64,000 bases of DNA from Roseibacillus ishigakijimensis (GCF_016595415.1 NZ_JAENIO010000015.1:1-64000); one strand, 5' to 3'; counted from the stretch's first letter, positions 16,765 through 25,642 are shown. The notes: generated by a model not told the origin, from the sequence alone. Translations and numbers: made by a program.

Positions 16765-17856
16765 ATGAGAAGACTTAAGAACATAACGATTAGAGGATTA
16801 AAGTCCATTCGAGAGCAAACTCTTGAGCTTGACAAACTCAACGTATTTATAGGCGGCAATGGAGCAGGGAAATCGAATCTTGTCGGTGCCTTCCAATTGC
16901 TTCACGAGGTCGTGAATCAGCGTCTCACAGACTATTCCATCGCCCGAGGAGGAGCATCCAGCCTCTTTCACTTCGGACGAAAAATCACTTCCGCTATCGA
17001 AATCGAACTCAGCTTGCGGCTCTCTAACTCTAGCGTTCTTGACTACAAGCTCCAAATCGAGGCTACGGATGAAGGCCTCTTATTCGTCAAAAATGAGGAA
17101 GTCAATAAGCAGGCCGACGGAAGTGACAACGGAATTATTCTGCCAAATTCTCGCCTTGAATCGCGTATCAAAGACGACCGTGATCCTCTCTCCAAGCAGC
17201 TATTTTCCTCTCTCGACAGCTTTCGGGTCTACCATTTCCACGACACCAGCGAAACGGCAGCTGTGAAAGGTCATTGCGCAGTCGAAGACAACCGGCTCCT
17301 TCGTCCCAGAGCCGAGAACTTGGCCGCCTATCTTTACTTTTTGCAACAGAAACACCCTGAACATCTTGCTCTCATTGAGGACACGATTCGTCAGATCGCA
17401 CCTTTCTTCGATGGATTCCGGCTCGCGCCCTCCCGCTTGAACGAAGACAAGATTCGACTCGAATGGCAAGAGAAAGGGCAAGATGGCTATTTCAATGCCA
17501 CCGCACTTTCCGATGGCACCCTGCGGTTCATTTGCCTGACCACCCTCCTCCTCCAACCTGAGGAGGATCTGCCCACCGTGCTCCTACTCGATGAACCCGA
17601 ACTCGGCCTCCACCCCGCCGCCGTCGCCTTGCTGGCGGATTTACTCTCTTCCTGTGCCGAAAAGTGCCAGGTCATCGTCGCCACCCAGTCAGTCACCCTC
17701 ATCAATCAATTGCATCCGGAACAGGTTTGGACCGTTGATCGCGAGAATGCGCAAAGCGTCTTCCGCCAATTGAATGAAAACAGCTACCGACAATGGCTCG
17801 ATGATTATTCGCTCGGAGAGCTGTGGGAAAAGAACCTCCTCAACGCCCGCCCCTGA
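16765..17856 (+). CDS. AAA/OLD-like ATPase of a two-gene defence-type module
   Basis: A 363-residue SMC/RecF-like AAA ATPase (AAA_21 type). Walker A GGNGAGKS at residues 30-37, Walker B LLLDEPE with D276-E277, and a downstream switch-like ATQS motif around 300. The family couples ATP hydrolysis to a partner nuclease or effector. The start MRRLKN is where similarity to AAA_21 begins; the longer frame to 16669 adds an unconvincing 32 residues. The stop TGA shares its A with the ATG of the DUF4276 gene. The first 450 bases are AT-richer than the neighbours, a possible sign of acquisition. Role in phage defence is inference from the pairing. Confidence 0.82.
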   Translation: MRRLKNITIRGLKSIREQTLELDKLNVFIGGNGAGKSNLVGAFQLLHEVVNQRLTDYSIARGGASSLFHFGRKITSAIEIELSLRLSNSSVLDYKLQIEATDEGLLFVKNEEVNKQADGSDNGIILPNSRLESRIKDDRDPLSKQLFSSLDSFRVYHFHDTSETAAVKGHCAVEDNRLLRPRAENLAAYLYFLQQKHPEHLALIEDTIRQIAPFFDGFRLAPSRLNEDKIRLEWQEKGQDGYFNATALSDGTLRFICLTTLLLQPEEDLPTVLLLDEPELGLHPAAVALLADLLSSCAEKCQVIVATQSVTLINQLHPEQVWTVDRENAQSVFRQLNENSYRQWLDDYSLGELWEKNLLNARP

Positions 17857-18518
17857 TGAAGCGCTGCCTCATCATTACCGAAGGACAAACCGAGGAGCGT
17901 TTTATCAAAGATCTCCTCGCTCCCTACTTTCTCACTCTGGAGCTCGCGGTCACTCCCACCATCCTAAATACCAAAGTTGTAAAAAGCGGCCAAAATTTCA
18001 AGGGAGGGGTCACCAGCTACCCGCGATTGCGACGGGACATATCAAAATGCCTTGGTGACTCGAGCGCCCTGCTCACGACTTTCATCGACTACTACGGCCT
18101 CCCCGATGACGTTCCAGGCATGGAGAACCGACCACAGGGAAGCGCGCTGGACCGAGTGAGGCACGTCGAAGCAGCTATCAGGCAAGATTTTGGCAACCCT
18201 GCAAATTTCAAACCCTTCCTAATGCTACATGAGTTTGAAGCCTTCCTCTTCTGTGATTGCCAAATCACCGCGACCGCGGCTCTCCAGGGGGGGCAAGCGA
18301 GAGAGTTGGAACGCGCAGCGGGAGAACGATCACCCGAAGAAATCAATGAGCGGCCCGAAAGCGCTCCCTCCAAGAGAATTCTGCAAATATTCCCCGCATT
18401 CCGCAAAACTCTTCACGGGCCTACTGCAGCCAAACGTATTGGACTGGAAACGCTCAGACGAAAATGTCCTCACTTCGATTCCTGGTTGAGCGACCTCGAG
18501 AACTTTGCCCGACCCTAG
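17856..18518 (+). CDS. DUF4276 (TOPRIM-like) protein, partner of the upstream ATPase
   Basis: A 220-residue DUF4276 protein. The family pattern is clear: ITEGQTEE at residues 7-14 (E9, E13), a DYYGLPDDVPGM stretch around 70-82, LHEFEAFLF near 122-130, and an INERPESAPSKRI stretch near 165-180. The EGxTE start and later acidic residues resemble TOPRIM nucleases of the RloB/OLD class, so it may be the nuclease or effector of the pair; that is inference. The ATG at 17856 overlaps the ATPase stop by one base, which decides the start over the longer frame from 17823. ATPase plus TOPRIM-like gene is the architecture of class 2 OLD, PARIS and AbiL-type abortive infection systems. Confidence 0.82.
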   Translation: MKRCLIITEGQTEERFIKDLLAPYFLTLELAVTPTILNTKVVKSGQNFKGGVTSYPRLRRDISKCLGDSSALLTTFIDYYGLPDDVPGMENRPQGSALDRVRHVEAAIRQDFGNPANFKPFLMLHEFEAFLFCDCQITATAALQGGQARELERAAGERSPEEINERPESAPSKRILQIFPAFRKTLHGPTAAKRIGLETLRRKCPHFDSWLSDLENFARP

Positions 18519-18865
18519 AAAACCATGCGCAGAAACATCCGCAGAAAAGCGAAACCGGCGCAGACTCCCGCATACCAATAGGTGAAGTGACGATTGAGCG
18601 ATCTCCAATGGGGATCAAAAAGTTTCAACGCAAAAAAGCCCAATACGAATGGAACCGTCGCTACCCGAAGGGGCCGAACGGGTATCAGGAAAAGCAGCAG
18701 AACAGACAAAAGTGCACACCCCATCACGACCACCCGCAGGCAAAGGAGTTTCTTTTTCCGCTCTTCTTTCTCCTTGCGGTAGAGAGCACTGATGGCTTTG
18801 TCGAACTCGGGTTTGCCTCGCACAAGAGGCAGTGGAGAAGAAAAGCTATCGGCCTGCAACCTCAA
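18515..18865 (-). CDS. Small membrane protein downstream of mutL
   Basis: Up to 116 residues. After a charged N-terminal helix (about 20-40, KEKEERKKK) come two to three hydrophobic segments at roughly 42-62, 66-82 and 95-113. No family recognised. The only starts are TTG (18865 or 18859), about 16 bases after a GAGGGA that overlaps the mutL stop, so it may be translationally coupled to mutL. Its end overlaps the end of the DUF4276 gene on the other strand by four bases. Confidence 0.5.
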   Translation of the reverse strand: MRLQADSFSSPLPLVRGKPEFDKAISALYRKEKEERKKKLLCLRVVVMGCALLSVLLLFLIPVRPLRVATVPFVLGFFALKLFDPHWRSLNRHFTYWYAGVCAGFAFLRMFLRMVF

Positions 18866-18885
18866 TCAGCCGAACCGCTTTTCCC

Positions 18886-20748
18886 TCACTTGCGCCCGAA
18901 ACGTCGTTCCAGCTCATTGGTAGAATAATGAATCAGCGTCGGGCGGCCGTCAGCAGTGCAGTAGGGCAATTGGCAGCGAAAGAGATCTTCCAAGAGAGCC
19001 CAGGCGGTGTCCGGGCGAGCTTTTTCGCCCCGGGCCCCTTGCTTGGCAAAGCGCGCGGCAAAGCTCTCGAAGGCCACCGCACGGCCACCTCGGGTTCCCT
19101 CGCTCGCGAGAAGCTCATCCACCAGATGCAGCACCAATTCTTCGATTTCTCCTTCCCCCAGGAAGTCCGGGGCGCTGCGAATCTGCACGGTATTGCCACC
19201 GAATTCCTCCACTTCCATGCCTGCCTCCGCGAAGTTCTCGCGATTGGCAAAGACGACGGCGGCATCCCGGGCGTCGAGGTGCAGGACCACCGGCACGAGC
19301 AGGCCTTGGGCAAGAGCATCGCCTTCTTTCTGAAGAAGACGCTCATAGACGATGCGCTCGCGGGCATTACGCGGATCCATGAGCACGAGCCCGTCTTTTC
19401 CTTCCAAAATCAAGTGCCGATCGTGGAGGCAGCCTAGCACTCGGAAGCTCTCCGCACCCTCCCTCGGCGGGGTCTCTACCGGCAGTTCCTCCTGCCGGGA
19501 GACCTCGATGGTGCGCGCTTGCAGGTCGGGCTTGGGCGCGCTGGCGACAAGATTTTGCAAAGCCTCGCGGGAGGGCAGAGGCGGCAATTGGGAAGGAGAA
19601 TCATCCGGCAAGGGCAGGGGCTTCTTCTCCGGCCCAGGGGAAACCTCCCGGCCCACCCACTCAGCGGGCAAAGTGGCTCTGAGCGCAGAAGTCGCCTCCT
19701 CCCCGGCGGCGGGAGAAGCGGGCGGCTCGTCTTGCGCCGTCGATTCAAAAACATCTTGGCGTTCTCCGCGCAGGGCCGCGCCCACGCCCTCCAGCAGGAT
19801 CCGCCGCACCTCGGAAGGCCGGTGGAAACGCACTTCCCGCTTGGCGGGGTGGACATTGACATCGACCGATTCAGGAGGCAGCTCCAGCCACAGCCAGGCG
19901 ACCGGGGACATCCCCTTCCCCAGCCGCTCGCCATAGGCATCGGCCACGGCCCGCCAGATGACCCGGTCGTCGATGGGGCGGTCATTGAGAAACATCGCTT
20001 GCCCGTGGCGGCTCTTGCGCGCGCCCTCTACCGGAAGGACAAAGCCCCGCACTGAGAGCCTACCCTCCCGCCAATCCACCTCGCGCATGGAGCGCATCAG
20101 CTGGCGGCCATCGAGCTCGCCAATGCGCACTCGGGCATCCTTGCTGGCCGGGACATCGAAAACGGTGCGTCCGTCTTTGCGAAAGATAAAGCGCACTCCC
20201 GGCGAGGACAGAGCATGCATCCGCACCTCGTGCTCGACGTGACCGCTCTCGGTCAATTCCGTGCGCAGGAACTTGCGCCGGGCAGGGACATTGAAGAAGA
20301 GGTCCTTGACCTCCACCTCGGTGCCGACCGCACAGCCGGCCTCGCGCACCTCCCCCAAGCGCCCCCCCTCCACAACGATCTCGGTGCCGTAGTCGGCGCC
20401 TTTTTCCCGCGTGGTGAGACGAAAACGCGAGACGCTGGCAATACTGGGCACAGCCTCTCCCCGGAAGCCCAGGGTGCTGATGCCGGCGAGGTCCTCCACC
20501 GTCTTCAGCTTGCTGGTGGCATGGCGTTGCAGGCTCATCTCGGCATCGTCCCGCGACATTCCACAGCCATCATCACGCACCTTGATGAGGGCGATGCCGC
20601 CCTTGCGCACCTCGACCACGATCTCGCGCGCGCCGGCATCGAGCGCATTCTCCATCAACTCCTTGACCACACTGGCCGGGCGCTCCACGACCTCCCCGGC
20701 GGCCACTTGGCTCGCCAAGGTATCGGACATGACCTGCACTTTCCCCAT
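18886..20748 (-). CDS. mutL: DNA mismatch repair protein MutL
   Basis: A 620-residue MutL. The N-terminal GHKL ATPase shows E/N in KELMENALDAGA (Bergerat motif I), DDGCGM (motif II) and TLGFRGEA (motif III). A Pro/Glu-rich linker (about 335-425) joins the dimerisation domain. In MutL proteins with latent endonuclease activity the C-terminus contains DQHAxxExxxxE; here residues 458-469 read DPRNARERIVYE: the Asp and both Glu remain but Gln and His are replaced. The later CPNGRP-type motif appears as CTADGRP. The nicking activity may therefore be lost or altered. No mutS or mutH lies in the window. Confidence 0.95.
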   Translation of the reverse strand: MGKVQVMSDTLASQVAAGEVVERPASVVKELMENALDAGAREIVVEVRKGGIALIKVRDDGCGMSRDDAEMSLQRHATSKLKTVEDLAGISTLGFRGEAVPSIASVSRFRLTTREKGADYGTEIVVEGGRLGEVREAGCAVGTEVEVKDLFFNVPARRKFLRTELTESGHVEHEVRMHALSSPGVRFIFRKDGRTVFDVPASKDARVRIGELDGRQLMRSMREVDWREGRLSVRGFVLPVEGARKSRHGQAMFLNDRPIDDRVIWRAVADAYGERLGKGMSPVAWLWLELPPESVDVNVHPAKREVRFHRPSEVRRILLEGVGAALRGERQDVFESTAQDEPPASPAAGEEATSALRATLPAEWVGREVSPGPEKKPLPLPDDSPSQLPPLPSREALQNLVASAPKPDLQARTIEVSRQEELPVETPPREGAESFRVLGCLHDRHLILEGKDGLVLMDPRNARERIVYERLLQKEGDALAQGLLVPVVLHLDARDAAVVFANRENFAEAGMEVEEFGGNTVQIRSAPDFLGEGEIEELVLHLVDELLASEGTRGGRAVAFESFAARFAKQGARGEKARPDTAWALLEDLFRCQLPYCTADGRPTLIHYSTNELERRFGRK

Positions 20749-20872
20749 CGCGACCCCACGCTAGCCAAGGATGGCGGGGACGGAAACGATTTCGGTGCAA
20801 TATGACGGAGGCCTTTTCCCCCGGCGCAAGAAAAGGGGTGGAAATTCGCCTGCAGGGCTTTAACTTTCCCCC

Positions 20873-21253
20873 ATGATCACCCTCACTCCCAAAGCCGTTA
20901 TTGCGCTAAAAGACCTGCTGGCGAAGAAAGAAGCCGCGCCCACGGCTGGACTCCGCCTGGCCATTGAACGCGGAGGCTGCGCGGGTCTCGCCTACACCAT
21001 GAAGGTGGCCGAAGCGGGCGAGGACGACACGGTGGTGGAAGAAGACGGCACCCGGGTCATCATCCCAGCGGATTCACTCGACCATCTCCGGGGTTCCACC
21101 CTCGACTTCTCGGACAGCCTTTCCGACGCGGGCTTCAAGATCACCAATCCCAATGCCGCGCGCTCCTGTGGCTGCGGCACCTCCTTCGAGCCTGCGGAGG
21201 AAGGGAAAAAGCCGGAGTATGATCCCGCCCTGGATGGGACGGCCTGCCGCTAA
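20873..21253 (+). CDS. HesB/IscA-family iron-sulfur assembly protein
   Basis: A 126-residue A-type Fe-S carrier. The three conserved cysteines are C36 (RGGCAG) and the C-terminal C99 and C101 (SCGCG), the ligands through which IscA/ErpA/SufA proteins hold and pass on Fe-S clusters or iron. The protein has an extra 20 residues after the CGCG motif. It is divergent from mutL and has no other Fe-S assembly gene nearby, so it cannot be assigned to ErpA, IscA or SufA. Confidence 0.92.
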   Translation: MITLTPKAVIALKDLLAKKEAAPTAGLRLAIERGGCAGLAYTMKVAEAGEDDTVVEEDGTRVIIPADSLDHLRGSTLDFSDSLSDAGFKITNPNAARSCGCGTSFEPAEEGKKPEYDPALDGTACR

Positions 21254-21276
21254 AAGCGCGGAAAAACCTAATGACT

Positions 21277-21361
21277 AAAAACTCAAAAATTAAAGTTCAG
21301 CCTCCGAATGGCAAAAATTTTTCGAGGGCTGAATCTTTGGTTTTTGGATTTTTGAGTTTTT
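21277..21361. terminator. Long imperfect stem-loop between convergent iscA-like gene and rnpB
   Basis: A 14-base perfect inverted repeat (21277-21290 with 21348-21361, AAAAACTCAAAAAT and its complement) encloses a second one (TTCAGCC at 21296-21302 with GGCTGAA at 21327-21333). The arms end in A- and T-runs on both sides, as expected of a bidirectional terminator for the Fe-S gene (+) and the RNase P RNA (-). Confidence 0.6.
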
Positions 21362-21390
21362 CGTTTTTCGTTTTTCGTTTTTCGTTTTTC
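21356..21390. repeat. Five tandem copies of GTTTTTC
   Basis: Five perfect copies of the heptamer GTTTTTC follow the stem-loop directly, ending 20 bases before the 3' end of the RNase P RNA. On the rnpB strand this is a GAAAAAC repeat. Slippage-prone simple repeat with no known role. Confidence 0.8.
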
Positions 21391-21410
21391 CTCGCGTAGC
21401 GAGGAGGGGC

Positions 21411-21763
21411 GGCCGCTCTCCTGTAAGCCGGATTCTGTTCGACCGGCCCTTTGCCGGCCGCGATGACCATTTCTCTATGCGACTATTACCCGGGGATCCA
21501 ACGGACGGGTCGCCCTCTCCCCTGTTCTGTCTTGCACCACGCGGGGTTTGCCCTGCCACCTCGGTTACCCTCAGCGCGGTGGGCTCTTACCCCACCTTTT
21601 CACCCTTACCCGGCGAACCAGGCGGTTTGTTTTCTGCGGCACTTTCCGTCCAATCCCGCTTGCGCGAGACCGTCCCCCGTTTTCACGAGGCACGCTACCC
21701 GATGGAGTCCGGACTTTCCTCACCCACGCCAAAGCGCGACTGCGGTCACCCGGAGAGCGGACA
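21411..21763 (-). ncRNA. rnpB: RNase P RNA (bacterial type A)
   Basis: The catalytic RNA of ribonuclease P, which matures tRNA 5' ends. Read on the minus strand, the 5' region contains the hallmark GAGGAAAGTCCGGACTC (around 21705-21722) and the 3' region ACAGAATCCGGCTTACA (21421-21437); these form the conserved core. The terminal helix P1 is visible as CCGCTCTCC at the 5' end (21752-21760) pairing with GGAGAGCGG at the 3' end (21413-21421). Total length about 350 bases fits type A. Exact ends are estimated from P1. Confidence 0.95.
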
Positions 21764-21932
21764 GGGAGTAAGCACCTAAATCCTGAAAAGGTCGACTACT
21801 AAATGAATCGCCACGGCCCCGGCCGCTACCATGATGGGGATTTGTGCGGGAATGAGCGGAAAAAGAGGTATCCCTCAGCCGGAGAGAAGGAGGAACCACG
21901 GCAGGAAGCAAGTGCCATCAACGACCCCCCAC

Positions 21933-22220
21933 TCACTCCGGGGATTTCCCCCGCCCGGGAGCTTTTTTCTCCGCTGTCTCGTTCTCTTCTTTCTTTGCCG
22001 AAACCAGGATGGCGGCCTCTTCTCCCTTACCAGGCTCCGCCGGGGCGACCTTGGCGAGCGCTTCTTCACAAGCCTGCAGCTCGGCTTGGCACTCCAGCCA
22101 CCGGCGACGATAGCCGCGCCAAATCCAGCACCCCATCAGAAGCCCGAAGAGAAAGCAGAGCGAGCCGAGGAGAAAGTTCCAAAGCGCGAGTTGAGTGAGA
22201 AAGTGGGCGGCAGCATCCAT
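21933..22220 (-). CDS. Small membrane-anchored protein
   Basis: Ninety-five residues with one hydrophobic segment (about 10-32), then a basic patch (RGYRRRW), a short helix with EAEL-type heptads and a charged low-complexity C-terminus rich in Lys, Glu and Pro. No family recognised. It begins four bases after the stop of the OmpA-like gene, so the two are probably co-expressed and may act together at the envelope. Confidence 0.55.
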   Translation of the reverse strand: MDAAAHFLTQLALWNFLLGSLCFLFGLLMGCWIWRGYRRRWLECQAELQACEEALAKVAPAEPGKGEEAAILVSAKKEENETAEKKAPGRGKSPE

Positions 22221-22224
22221 AAAC

Positions 22225-23208
22225 TTAACGCACTAATACCTCGACTTGCCCCGCCAACTCACTTCCCGCCTCCGTCATTTCGAAAGGGACGATTTTCAGG
22301 CGCTCTTCTGCCAATCCCTGCGAGACCAGGAGGGATCGCACCACTGCCGCCCGAGCGCGGGCCTGGGCCGACGACTCCCCCTCAGTGGGATGAGCCCCGA
22401 TGACGAAGGTCACTTCCTCGCTCTGCTCCTGGAGAATCCCATGCAAGCGGGGAAGCAGACTCGCGCTCTCCGCCGTCAGAGCCTCGCCGGAGGCATCCAG
22501 CCGCAGAGTCCATTCCACCAGCTGGCGACTGAGACCCCGCAGCGCTTCGCCTTCCAAAGGAGACTCGCTGGTCCGGGAGGGAAAATGATAAAAGGAGGGA
22601 AATCGCAGCAGCACATCGCTGACCCGCACCTCCTCCCCCAAGGAGCGGGCTTGCTGCAAAATCTCCTCGGCCATCGCCGGGGTCGCCTCTCCTTCTAGCG
22701 AAAGCCGCGAGCCGAGCAGCGCAAAGGCTCGCTCTCCCGGCGGCTGGAAAAAGGCCTGCAGCCACGCCCGCCAGGCAGCGGCATCCTTGCCCGCCAAGGT
22801 GACCTCCGCGCGTTCGGCCAGCTCACCCACCGTTTGATCCCCCAGGGCAGACAAAAGCTCCTCCCGCCAACCAGTCGGGACGATTCCCCGCAAAGAGATC
22901 TCTTCCTTTTCCCGCCGAAACCGCAACCAACCCTCCACCACCAGACGGTTGTCAGCCAATCGTGCTCCGGGCAGGGCACTGACCAATTGCCCAATCCGCC
23001 GGGCGTCGGCCTCTTGCTGCACGAATCCGGCAATGGTCACGTCGAGGTAGTCAACGGTCACGCGGGGTTCCCCCACTCCTTCCGCGCGCAGAAGAGCCTC
23101 CACCTCCGCCACCCGGCGCGGCAGGGACTCCTCCCGATAGGCACGGGTCTGAAATTTCAGCAGCAAGGGGACGAGCAGTAGGGCCGCCAACACGATCAAC
23201 ACTCTCAC
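22225..23208 (-). CDS. BON/OmpA-like envelope protein
   Basis: About 327 residues. An N-terminal membrane anchor (VRVLIVLAALLLVPLLL) is followed by repeated domains of about 70 residues with patterns such as VDYLDVTIAGFVQQEADARRIGQLVSAL, resembling BON domains. The C-terminal 100 residues resemble an OmpA-like domain (LHGILQEQSEEVTFVIGAHPTEGESSAQARARAAVV), which in relatives binds peptidoglycan; the canonical NxxLSxxRAxxV form is degenerate. Start uncertain: no ATG; GTG 23208 puts the anchor at the very N-terminus, while TTG 23250 adds 14 residues. Confidence 0.6.
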   Translation of the reverse strand: MRVLIVLAALLLVPLLLKFQTRAYREESLPRRVAEVEALLRAEGVGEPRVTVDYLDVTIAGFVQQEADARRIGQLVSALPGARLADNRLVVEGWLRFRREKEEISLRGIVPTGWREELLSALGDQTVGELAERAEVTLAGKDAAAWRAWLQAFFQPPGERAFALLGSRLSLEGEATPAMAEEILQQARSLGEEVRVSDVLLRFPSFYHFPSRTSESPLEGEALRGLSRQLVEWTLRLDASGEALTAESASLLPRLHGILQEQSEEVTFVIGAHPTEGESSAQARARAAVVRSLLVSQGLAEERLKIVPFEMTEAGSELAGQVEVLVR

Positions 23209-23280
23209 GTCCCCCACCCTGCCTTCTTCCCGGACCGGACAAAATGACAAACTCTGTCCTGCCTACTGACCAGCCTTCCT

Positions 23281-24333
23281 TCAGGCCGACCAATCCCAGT
23301 CGGCAAGGTGGCAAACGGCATCGGCGAGCAGGTCGATGCCGCCCTGGATATCGTCCTTGTGACTCATCTCAATCACCTGGTGAATGTGCCGGGTCGGGAT
23401 GGAGATGGCCCCCGCAATCGATCCCCCGGGGCTCATCCGCTGCAGCCCGGCCGTATCCGTGCCACCAGCGGCGAGAATCTCGGGCTGCCAGGTGATGCGC
23501 TCTTCCTTGGCGCGCTCCTTCAGATAGGCCACCATGCGGCGGTCGCAGATGGTGGAGCTGTCCATGATCTTGATGCCCACTCCTTTGCCCAGCTCGGTGC
23601 AGCGCTCCTGGGGCTTGGACCCCGGAACATCGTAGGCAATGGTGGTATCGAGGCCGAAACCGAAGTCCGGCTGAATCTCCAGCGCGGAGGCATTGGCTCC
23701 CCGCAGCCCGACTTCCTCCTGCACGGTGAAGACGGCATAGAAATCATAGCTCGGAGTCTGGTCCTGCAGCTTCTTGAGCGCCTCGATGAGGACAAACACC
23801 GAAACCCGGTTGTCGAGAGACTTCACATTCACGCAATCGCCCATCTCGATGAGACTGCGCTCGCGCGTGACGGAATCCCCCACTTCCACCAGCTTCTTGA
23901 CCTCGCTGGCGGGCAAACCCACGTCGATGAAGTAATCCTGCAGCTTCACTCCCTTGGTGCGCTCTTCCGGTGCCATGATGTGAATGGGCTTCGAACCCAT
24001 CACCCCGATGACGTCCTCGCGGCCATGCACGATGACCCGCTGCGCGGAAAGAGTCTTGGGATCAAACCCGCCGAGGGGATTGAAGCGAATGAACCCCTTG
24101 TCGTCGATATGAGTCACAATGAAGCCGATCTCGTCCATGTGAGCAGCGGCCATCGCCTTTTTCTCGGAAGACGCTCCTTTTTTGAGGGCCACCACATTGC
24201 CCATGGCATCAACGCGCACCTCATCCACCAGACCTTCGATTTCCTTCAACACAAGGTCGCGGATGGGCTTCTCGAATCCGGGAGCGCCGGGGACTTCACA
24301 AATCTTTGCTAACAATGGGACATCAATGGCCAT
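23281..24333 (-). CDS. M42 family metallopeptidase (glutamyl aminopeptidase/FrvX-like)
   Basis: A 350-residue dinuclear zinc aminopeptidase. Metal and catalytic motifs are in place: AHMDEIGF (first His/Asp), the SLDNRV Asp, VQEEVG (catalytic and ligand Glu), a later GLDTT Asp, and PTRHIHQ with the last zinc His near the C-terminus. M42 enzymes form cytosolic tetrahedral assemblies that trim peptides. I start at the ATG at 24333 (MAIDVPLLAKICEVPG), where homologues begin. The frame remains open another 60 codons and encodes a signal-peptide-like stretch just before this Met, but without a good start; it overlaps DNA upstream of the divergent galM gene. Confidence 0.9.
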   Translation of the reverse strand: MAIDVPLLAKICEVPGAPGFEKPIRDLVLKEIEGLVDEVRVDAMGNVVALKKGASSEKKAMAAAHMDEIGFIVTHIDDKGFIRFNPLGGFDPKTLSAQRVIVHGREDVIGVMGSKPIHIMAPEERTKGVKLQDYFIDVGLPASEVKKLVEVGDSVTRERSLIEMGDCVNVKSLDNRVSVFVLIEALKKLQDQTPSYDFYAVFTVQEEVGLRGANASALEIQPDFGFGLDTTIAYDVPGSKPQERCTELGKGVGIKIMDSSTICDRRMVAYLKERAKEERITWQPEILAAGGTDTAGLQRMSPGGSIAGAISIPTRHIHQVIEMSHKDDIQGGIDLLADAVCHLADWDWSA

Positions 24334-24514
24334 GCCGGACGCTAGCAAGAGACATGCCGCACTCAAGGCCACAAAGCGGCTGCGCCAAAGAATGTCTCCA
24401 TTTCGCGATTTCGTCTCCTCGGAAAGAAGCTTTTCCGGCTGGTTCCCCTGCTCTCGCTTCGCTAGCCTCCGCCATGTCGAACAGGGCAACCGCCCGCCAA
24501 AAAACCGAAACACG

Positions 24515-25558
24515 ATGACGGCAAAACCTTACGGAACTCTCTCAAACGGTCGCGAGGCCACCCTTTTCACGCTCACCAACAAGAACGGAATGGAGGCGAA
24601 AGTCACCGACTACGGGGCCATTCTGGTTGGCGTGTTGGTGCCAGACAAAGATGGCACCAGCAAGGACGTCACTCTCGGTTTCGATGACCTCGCGGGCTGG
24701 GAGCAGGACACCTGTTACCTCGGAGCTACCGTGGGCCGCTTCGGCAACCGCATTGCACACGGGAAGTTCTCCCTCGATGGCAAAGACTACCAGATGGTGC
24801 TCAACAACGAGCCCAACGGCGTTCCCTGCCACCTTCACGGCGGCACCGTCGGGTTCAATTCCGTCCTCTGGGAAAGCCGGGAAATCGAGAATGGCGTCGA
24901 GTTCACCTACCTTTCTGCCGACGGCGAAGAAGGCTACCCGGGCGAAGTGACCGCCAAAGTGCGCTACCTCCTCACCGATGACAACGAGCTCATCTGGCAA
25001 GCGGAAGCCACCACCACCGCCGCCACGCCCCTGAACATGGTTCATCACAGCTACTGGAATCTCTCGGGCGACAGCAGCCAACGCATCGAGAGCCAACGCT
25101 TGCAATTGGAGGCCGACCACTACCTCCCCACCGACCCCGGCCTCATCCCCACCGGGGAAGTCGCTCCCGTCGCAGGCACACCCCTGGACTTCCGCCAGGC
25201 CACCGTCATCGGAGAGCACATTGAGGATGACTTCGAGGCCCTCAAGTTCGCCGGAGGCTACGACCATGCTTGGGTGGTCAATGGCGAAGGCCTCCGCCTG
25301 GTGGCCACCCTGAGCGATCCCGCCAGCGGACGCAGCATGACCCTGCACAGCGAGCAACCGGCAGTTCACTTTTACGCGGGCAGTTTCCTGGAAAGCGCCG
25401 TGCCCGGCAAAAACGGGCAGCCTCTCCTCCCCCGCACCGGACTTTGTCTGGAGACTGAACTCTACCCCGATGGACCGAACAAGCCAGCCTTCCCCAACTG
25501 CATCCTGCGCCCCGGCGAAACCTACCGCCACACCATGGTGCACAAGTTCAGCTGGTGA
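24515..25558 (+). CDS. galM: Aldose 1-epimerase (mutarotase)
   Basis: A 347-residue galactose mutarotase. Visible signatures: GRFGNRIAHGKF at 74-85, LHGG with H108, the NMVHHSYWNL motif with catalytic acid H178, and ETELYPDGPN near 313 with the catalytic base Glu. It interconverts alpha and beta anomers of aldoses before metabolism, probably in the cytoplasm since no signal peptide is present from this start. The ATG at 24515 lies at the point where family similarity begins; the frame is open further upstream but out of homology. No sugar-catabolic genes are adjacent. Confidence 0.95.
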   Translation: MTAKPYGTLSNGREATLFTLTNKNGMEAKVTDYGAILVGVLVPDKDGTSKDVTLGFDDLAGWEQDTCYLGATVGRFGNRIAHGKFSLDGKDYQMVLNNEPNGVPCHLHGGTVGFNSVLWESREIENGVEFTYLSADGEEGYPGEVTAKVRYLLTDDNELIWQAEATTTAATPLNMVHHSYWNLSGDSSQRIESQRLQLEADHYLPTDPGLIPTGEVAPVAGTPLDFRQATVIGEHIEDDFEALKFAGGYDHAWVVNGEGLRLVATLSDPASGRSMTLHSEQPAVHFYAGSFLESAVPGKNGQPLLPRTGLCLETELYPDGPNKPAFPNCILRPGETYRHTMVHKFSW

Positions 25559-25642
25559 GGCTCTTCCCGCCATCAAGTTCGTAAAGGGCCGCAGACTTGA
25601 GCTCACCCAGTGGCTTCCCCAGCACCTCCCCTGCAACCGAAG

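Noticed and set aside
24153-24513. N-terminal extension of the M42 peptidase with signal-peptide-like stretch
   Set aside because: No usable ATG or ribosome site; homologues start at MAIDVP and the enzymes are cytosolic. Kept only as a note.
24182-24514. Upstream extension of galM
   Set aside because: The extra 111 codons are the complement of the M42 N-terminus and have no homology to mutarotases.
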